A stretch of 26,179 bases of DNA from Apostichopus californicus. Taxonomy: Eukaryota; Echinodermata; Holothuroidea; Aspidochirotida; Stichopodidae. Where the stretch lies: positions 1 through 26,179 of the forward strand of contig JAIPMN010000100.1 in the NCBI GenBank assembly GCA_020650975.1. Direction: 5' to 3'. This document shows, piece after piece, positions 21,288 to 26,179 of the stretch (within the stretch, counting starts at the first letter, position 1; each line of letters starts with the position of its first letter). The translations under genes and the position numbers were made by a program. Under the pieces are notes generated by a model. The model did not search any database, was not told the origin of the DNA, and saw only the letters and a list, made by a program, of their open reading frames with translations.

Positions 21288-21365
21288 GGTGCAGGGTAGG
21301 AGGGGGAGGGTAGGAGGGGTAGGGTAGGAGGGTAGGGTAGGGTAGGAGGGAGGGGATGGGGTTGC
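21288..21365 (+). repeat. GGGTAGGAGG repeat block, G-quadruplex-prone
   Basis: The + strand is almost pure purine with T spacers, built from GGGTAGG and GGAGGG units, including GGGTAGGGTAGGGTAGG. It meets the usual pattern of four G runs with short loops several times over. On RNA level the same strand is transcribed with the liprin-alpha gene. Confidence 0.85.
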
Positions 21366-22820
21366 AGGAGAGCATCATACAAATTGCTCTACTAATATAT
21401 GGCCATCTATTTATCAATGTTGACTTAAAAATATTTCCATTCTTGACTTTTCCCCAAAAACAAGCAATGCTTTTATGCATTGACCTTGCTAAGAACATAC
21501 CCTTGTACTATTTCTATGACAAAAGATTGATGGTGTCATCAATGAATATAACAGTATGTTATTTATATACCGTAGCAGCCAAGCAGGGATGTATTTTTTC
21601 CCCCAAGTCCTTTAAAGTTGGCACTTTTCCTTTTAGGGATTTTCCTTTTTCCTTGTTTTGTAAATAAATATAAATATATGAAGATGGCTAAAGTGGTATT
21701 TTGATCCTGTAAAACCTTGTATGCTCTTTCGATTGATGCATTATTTTGCATTTTTAATGAAAAATAGGTATTTGAACTTTTTCTCACCCAAAACAATTTT
21801 TTTTTTTTTTTTCAATATTTCGATCTTGAAATTGTGAAATGTGATGTAGAAGATGTGGAGGATGAAAGATGGAAAAAAATACCAAAAAAAATGTCAGAAA
21901 ATCATGGTACTTAAGAAAATATTTTGGGAAACAATCAGCTCAAACAAACCAAAAAAAGCTCTGTCTAGATCCAACATATACTACCTTGTGAAATCATATA
22001 AGTTGTAAGGCTAGGGCAGAAATTGGTGAAAATTACTACCTCATAACGAGGAAATGGCTACCAGTCCACGGAATATTTGTTTATCGTCTCTTGATAAAGC
22101 ACCAAAATTGGCAATTTCTTCTAGACGGCCCTAATAGTCAGGGAAGCTGGTTTATTTGTGTCATTAAATTTGTCTGGTAGACTGTCTGGGAGAATGATTC
22201 CGTAAAAATTTTGCTCTCTTCATCTCGTGTCACATATAAACCCGCCGGCAAAATGCTTCGTAGTAAATGTCACACTCTATCGTATGTCTTCTTCACTGGC
22301 TGACCTGGATGGCCGCCGATGTCGGCATCTCAATAAACAGATTTTTCTTTTTCTTTCTCTCTTTACCGGTCAATCCTAGATTATTATTTATTTATTTATG
22401 ATCCAGGTATTGTGCGGTGAGCTTTTAGCGGTCATGTCATAAACGTTTCTACGAACTTAAATTTTTAAGTCGGGAACATTTGCGATGAATAGATTATCGG
22501 GGGACAAAAATGGAAATTAAAATTATATATTACTGTCAGGCAGTTAGACTTCATTATCTTGTTCATGCCGAACATCCCGAGAAACAATTTCAATGAATTT
22601 GAAAGTAAGAAGAAATAATGTTGCGTGAAGTGTTTGGAACTAAATTACAACCAGGATATGACATCATGTTCTCTCTTTAAGGAACAGAAAATGTTGGAAT
22701 TTGAGATAACAAAGAAGCCAGATATTGCAATTGAGTGAAATCAGATTTCAGCTGTTTTGAAATTGAGTATTTCAATCACCATTTAACCAACTATTAAACT
22801 TCTCTAATTGAACACGATAG

Positions 22821-22859
22821 GCCAAGGAAATACTTGAGGAGAAACTTGCAAGCCTTCAG
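22821..22859 (+). CDS. PPFIA: Probable liprin-alpha microexon (13 codons)
   Basis: A 39-nt segment encoding AKEILEEKLASLQ, flanked by AACACGATAG and the donor GTCAGT at 22860; both boundaries are phase 0. Spliced after ALSQ, it gives a coil that can be aligned to the vertebrate continuation AEERHGNIEERMRHLEG if three residues are missing: A, E, I, E, E, K/R, L/M and L correspond. The upstream pyrimidine tract is weak (CTTCTCTAATTGAACACGATAG). The next conserved block expected (QLEEKNQELQRARQ-like) was not found before the window end, so confirmation from the following exon is missing. It could also be a chance match or an alternative exon. Confidence 0.6.
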
Positions 22860-22925
22860 GTCAGTATGTCAGTTATTTTAAACTGGTCATCGTCGTCACT
22901 CGCACTTTACAAAATTGTCAACAAA

Positions 22926-22950
22926 GGGGGAGGGGGCGGCCGGGGGGGGG
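22926..22950 (+). repeat. G-rich block with nine-G run
   Basis: GGGGGAGGGGGCGGCC followed by nine G (22942-22950), a further quadruplex-prone tract. Confidence 0.75.
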
Positions 22951-23228
22951 CAAGAAGGGAGCATGGGAGTAACACCCTTTGAAGCAAACACGTTTCACAC
23001 TCATTCTGCACTCATGTGCACACACTCTTGTTTTGATATTAAATAACACAGATGTACGTTAGCTATGGACACAGCAAGATGTACATTGATTGATCATATG
23101 CACTCAGATATTTATTTCTTACACCGCGATGCAGTCTTCCAGAGCGGTGGGTTTTACATCAAGCGAGTTGCTCTTGTTTTATTAGGTTTAACTCTGAAAC
23201 TGTCTCTTCATGTGATGTGAATCTTGTA

Positions 23229-23300
23229 AAAGTAAGAGGGCCTGACATCTCGATCCTAGCAGGATAGGATCTTCAGAGGCTGAATGACAAGTAACAGTAA
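23229..23300 (+). repeat. Short dispersed repeat, copy B, with hairpin
   Basis: AGAGGGCCTGACATCTCGAT leads into GATCCTAGCAGGATAGGATC, a perfect 7-bp stem (GATCCTA/TAGGATC) with a 6-nt loop, then TTCAGAGGCTGAATGAC. On the minus strand it reads CTGAAGATCC...GGATCGAGATGTCAG, a form similar to the CTGAAGA...CGAAAYGTC motif that recurs in retroelement tails of many invertebrates. That link is from pattern memory. Confidence 0.65.
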
Positions 23301-23512
23301 CAGAAGGGACATATAAACACAGAATACAGACAGGTTAATAATGAGCAGGGTGAACACAAAAGAGAAAGATGTAAGAGGATTAGTAGACAAGGAATGGAGA
23401 GAAGAAAGAAACAAACACGGGGGAAGAGGAGAGGTAGAAGATAAACTGTAGAGAGAGAAAGCAGTTTGCTAACAGTTTTGTTTTTATGTTGATGTGAAGC
23501 TTGACAGCTGCT

Positions 23513-23541
23513 GGGGGGGGGGGGGGGGGGGGGGGGGGGGG
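23513..23541 (+). repeat. Poly(dG) run of 29
   Basis: The longest homopolymer in the window: 29 consecutive G, then TGGGGTG. It encodes the poly-proline stretch of the spurious minus-strand frame. Confidence 0.92.
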
Positions 23542-23659
23542 TGGGGTGATCTTGATGAGACAATCTGTTACTATGGCAAAGAATGACTATGTTGTGTTCA
23601 TAGCTTGGACATGACTGTTGTTGGAAGGAAGGAGAATTGATTAGCAAAAGTACTCTACT

Positions 23660-23960
23660 GAAAAGGGGCAAAGGTAGAGAGAGAGAGAGACATAGAAGTA
23701 GAATTGGAGGTGAAAGAGATAGAAATATAGTGGGAGATTGGAGAGATAGAAGAATGGGTGGTGGTGGGAGAGTTAGAACTAGTGGGAGATGGGAGAGAGA
23801 TAAGAGGCAGAAATGGGTGGTGGGAGAGATAGAAATACAGTGGGAGTTAGAAGAGTGGGAAATGGGAGAGAGAGAGTGGAAAGTGGGAGATATAGAGGCA
23901 GGGTGGGATGAGAGGAGGAAAATGGGAGAGGGAGCAGTGGAGGTAGAGGAATAAAAACGA
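23660..23960 (+). repeat. Purine-rich (GGGAGA/GATAGA) low-complexity block
   Basis: About 300 bp of the + strand are overwhelmingly A and G, made of GAGAGAGA, TGGGAGA and GATAGAA-like units in an irregular tandem order. Because TAA, TAG and TGA each need purines, the complementary pyrimidine strand is open over long distances, giving the 278- and 134-codon minus-strand frames. Those frames are Leu/Ser/Pro-rich and have no recognised domain. Confidence 0.88.
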
Positions 23961-24425
23961 TGACTGTAGGTGATCGATATGCTGAAACTGTTGGTGTGGA
24001 GGGGTAAGGCAGACAGGGGAGCAGGAAGTTGGATGAGGGTGGGTTTGTTAGTTTGATAAAGAGAGTGGTTCGGAGTACAAGGGAAAATCTGATTGGTTCG
24101 AGGGAACATGAAATGTTGTGCAGCAGAAGTAGAAACTGACCAATTAGCAGCCTGAGCAGAGGGCTAAGAGAAGGTAAAACCATTCAATTTATGCGAACGG
24201 AAAAAACATACCTTCATTCCGTGGTTGCCTAAGCATATGAGTGAAATATAATTTTCACATCCAAACCAGTAAAGAAAAAACATCTGTTGAGGAAACGTTA
24301 CAAATCAAGCAAGATCTCTCAAATCTCTTCTAAGCGACATTTTTTTTATTACAATATCTTGTCTGTTTTGATAGGATTTTTATCTTATATATATTTTGTT
24401 TTTGTGCTGATTGTTCTTAATTCAG

Positions 24426-24479
24426 TTTGTCAGTTGGATCCATGACTCTGTTGAGGACGACCATACCCTTTACAGCTTT
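24426..24479 (+). other. Exon-like segment of unknown status
   Basis: A pyrimidine-rich TTGTTCTTAATTCAG acceptor precedes 54 nt that are open in phase 0 (FVSWIHDSVEDDHTLYSF), followed by GTAAGT. Length and phase would let it be skipped or included without a frame change. The peptide is not like liprin-alpha and would break a coiled coil. It may be an alternative exon or chance. Confidence 0.2.
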
Positions 24480-25080
24480 GTAAGTGGTGTAACGGCCGTG
24501 TCATGTCTCTATATACACGGCCCTTTCCTATATTCGGGGAAGACTAACAAAATAACAGTTTTAACTCTGCAGATTTTTTTTTCTTCATGTATCTTGGAGA
24601 GAATCATGCTAGGAATATTTTAAACAGAAATGCTGCCAAAATTTTTCATTTCTTTCTTTCCTTTTTTACTTTTATTTAATTTTTTTATTTAATACCTTTG
24701 CTTTCTTATTAGTGTATCTGAATTGAAGTAGCTTAAAAAAAAACAATCTGAAAATAGTTGGAATGGATAAAAAATAATGTTGTAGAAAAAATAAATAGAT
24801 TTATTAGTTGGAAGCTATGTATTTTCAGTTTTGTCATCTAATCCTTTCTCCCACCATTGATACAAACAAAAACAAAAAATTGATAAAACACTATGTAACA
24901 AAACTCTCATAACCACCAATACTAACTAAACTTAAATTTTTTAACACTTCAAAAAGGAAACAGGTTAGTTCAGCATTATAAATCCCTTTTTGGTTCAAAA
25001 GTTCAAAAGTGGCATATTTTCCATTAATGAAATATAAATTTCAGAAATGGTCTGAGAATTAAAACCAGATTAAAACGGGT

Positions 25081-25091
25081 GGGGGGGGGGG
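25081..25091 (+). repeat. Poly(dG) run of 11
   Basis: Eleven G followed by AGGGGGACTGG. Confidence 0.85.
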
Positions 25092-26179
25092 AGGGGGACT
25101 GGTAATCATAGATAAATATTGAAGGGTTTAACATTATTATTCTTTTTTTGGGGGGATGGGGCTTTTCTTGAATAATTTATATTGATATTAATTAATTTCT
25201 TTTTTGAGTTTTTCTTTGTTAACTTTTTTTCTGTTGGAATGTAGAAGCAAACAGACATTATGATATAATTTTATTCATCCAATGAGCGAGCATGTTTAAA
25301 ACAATGCAAACCTATCTATACAAGTGCTACACAGTAATTTACATTGTCATTAATTCATGTTTGAATAATTTTGATCTAATCCTGTCAAAGCAATTTAGTT
25401 TTTTATGTCACGGGACATCAGGTGTTTCAGTGTATCATTTCATCACCTGAAAATCATTCCTTGGTGACAGGAAAAATTGGTAAAAGTTCATCCCCTGCTT
25501 AAAAATTTGTAGCGTTGTAGAGGAGTGTGTGATTTTTTTTTTTTTTTAAACCTTCTAATACATTTACTAAGACCTTGGAATATTCGTTACCCAATTAACT
25601 TCACCAAAAACGGGAAAAAATTGGCAAAAGGCATTTCATCTGATTTTTTGTTGTTGCAGATTTGCATTCTAAATTATTTGTTGTATAAAGAAAAATATTA
25701 AAATAAAAATAAAAAAATATTAGAAGCACTGTATTAAAGCATGTGCTTTAGAGACTTTTTTTTTTTTTTAGTCTGATAGAAATTATCATTAGGTATCTGC
25801 ATGGAAGATGTTCAGGAAGCTGCTAAGAATTTTGCTAATTTTGTGGAGGAGCATTTATAATGAGGTGTTGGGCTTGCCAACATTTTTACAAATTAATCCT
25901 TCGTTTCTTTCGTAGGAATATCATTAACCTACAAATCCTTTCATTTACAGAGCCGAACTTATCTTGCCAATGTCTGATTTATTTTCAGAGCAAGATCCAT
26001 TTTGATTCATTTGCATAACAGATTATATTTTCCCTCCTCCCACATCCCCCTGGTCATCATTAATTTGTCCGATAGGTTGGATTCATCACTGCATTGATGA
26101 ACATTTTCGTTTCTGATGCTATTGTTTTAATTCTGCCGAATTTTCTGCAAAGGAAAAACTGAAAGTCAGTCAGTCAGAT

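Larger units (their letters stand above)
16502..22820 (+). other. Largest intron (6.32 kb)
   Basis: Donor GTAAGT and acceptor AACACGATAG. Contents: a possible short dispersed repeat (16530-16700), AT microsatellites (16752-16913, 19193-19268), a G12 run (17939-17950), a possible hAT-type terminal remnant (18258-18446), one copy of a hairpin-bearing short repeat (19092-19140), an A-rich tract (20192-20254) and a G-rich block (21288-21365). The stretches 16920-17930, 18450-19090, 19270-20190, 20260-21280 and 21370-22820 show no gene. GC-richer patches at 18640-18960 and 22240-22330 stand out from the AT-rich background but are not recognised. If the small exon at 22821 is not real, this intron continues to the window end. 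Confidence 0.65.
22860..26179 (+). other. Intron, to the window end
   Basis: If the gene continues on the right, this is its next intron (at least 3.3 kb). It holds a G-rich block (22926-22950), the dispersed-repeat copy B (23229-23300), a 29-base G run, a purine-rich block (23660-23960), a possible orphan exon (24426-24479), a G11 run (25081-25091) and a terminal (AGTC)n. The stretches 24180-24420 and 24490-26160 are T- and A-rich with no recognisable gene. I looked for the next liprin-alpha exon and did not find it. Confidence 0.6.

Noticed and set aside
23273..24109. 278-codon minus-strand open frame as a gene (with the overlapping 134-codon frame)
   Set aside because: It coincides with a purine-rich simple-sequence block and a 29-G run, the product is low complexity, overlapping frames are also open, and no domain or splice structure supports it.

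Overview
The window is eukaryotic (metazoan) nuclear DNA: AT-rich, with short coding islands separated by kilobase-scale introns full of microsatellites, minisatellites and decayed dispersed repeats. The coding islands form one gene on the + strand, a liprin-alpha (PPFIA / SYD-2 family) presynaptic scaffold protein. Both gene ends lie outside the window. The repeat content and the strong similarity to vertebrate liprin-alpha suggest a marine invertebrate, possibly an echinoderm or another invertebrate deuterostome. I cannot prove the taxon from the sequence.

Layout: seven exons can be placed, at about 1-56 (partial), 555-794, 6052-6138, 8890-9111, 11499-11645, 16367-16501 and 22821-22859. Every junction is phase 0, and the canonical AG/GT sites join them into about 308 codons without a stop. 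They correspond to part of the N-terminal coiled-coil region of liprin-alpha. The SAM domains and the true N-terminus are not here. The last exon, a 39-nt microexon, is the least certain.

Non-coding structure: intron 795-6051 holds a diverged duplication with a 349-bp offset (945-1565), a 9-unit minisatellite of mostly 91-97 bp (1590-2380), a GT-rich block and an 8-bp AT microsatellite. Intron 6139-8889 holds a 12-unit, 35-bp array (6867-7284). Intron 9112-11498 holds a dispersed retroelement-like repeat with a GCGCCTT/AAGGCGC hairpin. Two exons have partial copies next to them. Exon 5 is followed by decayed copies at 11722 and 11877. Exon 6 is preceded, 175 bp upstream, by a nearly identical copy of its acceptor region and first 15 codons. 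Introns 16502-22820 and 22860-26179 carry AT microsatellites, G-rich blocks, a 29-base G run, a purine-rich block and two copies of a short hairpin-bearing dispersed repeat.

Apart from the liprin-alpha exons I found no convincing protein-coding gene, RNA gene or CRISPR array. The longest open frame (278 codons, minus strand, 23273-24109) is best explained by purine/pyrimidine strand asymmetry. The most notable feature is repeated partial duplication of coiled-coil exons within one gene, including a pristine decoy 3' splice site followed in frame by a stop.
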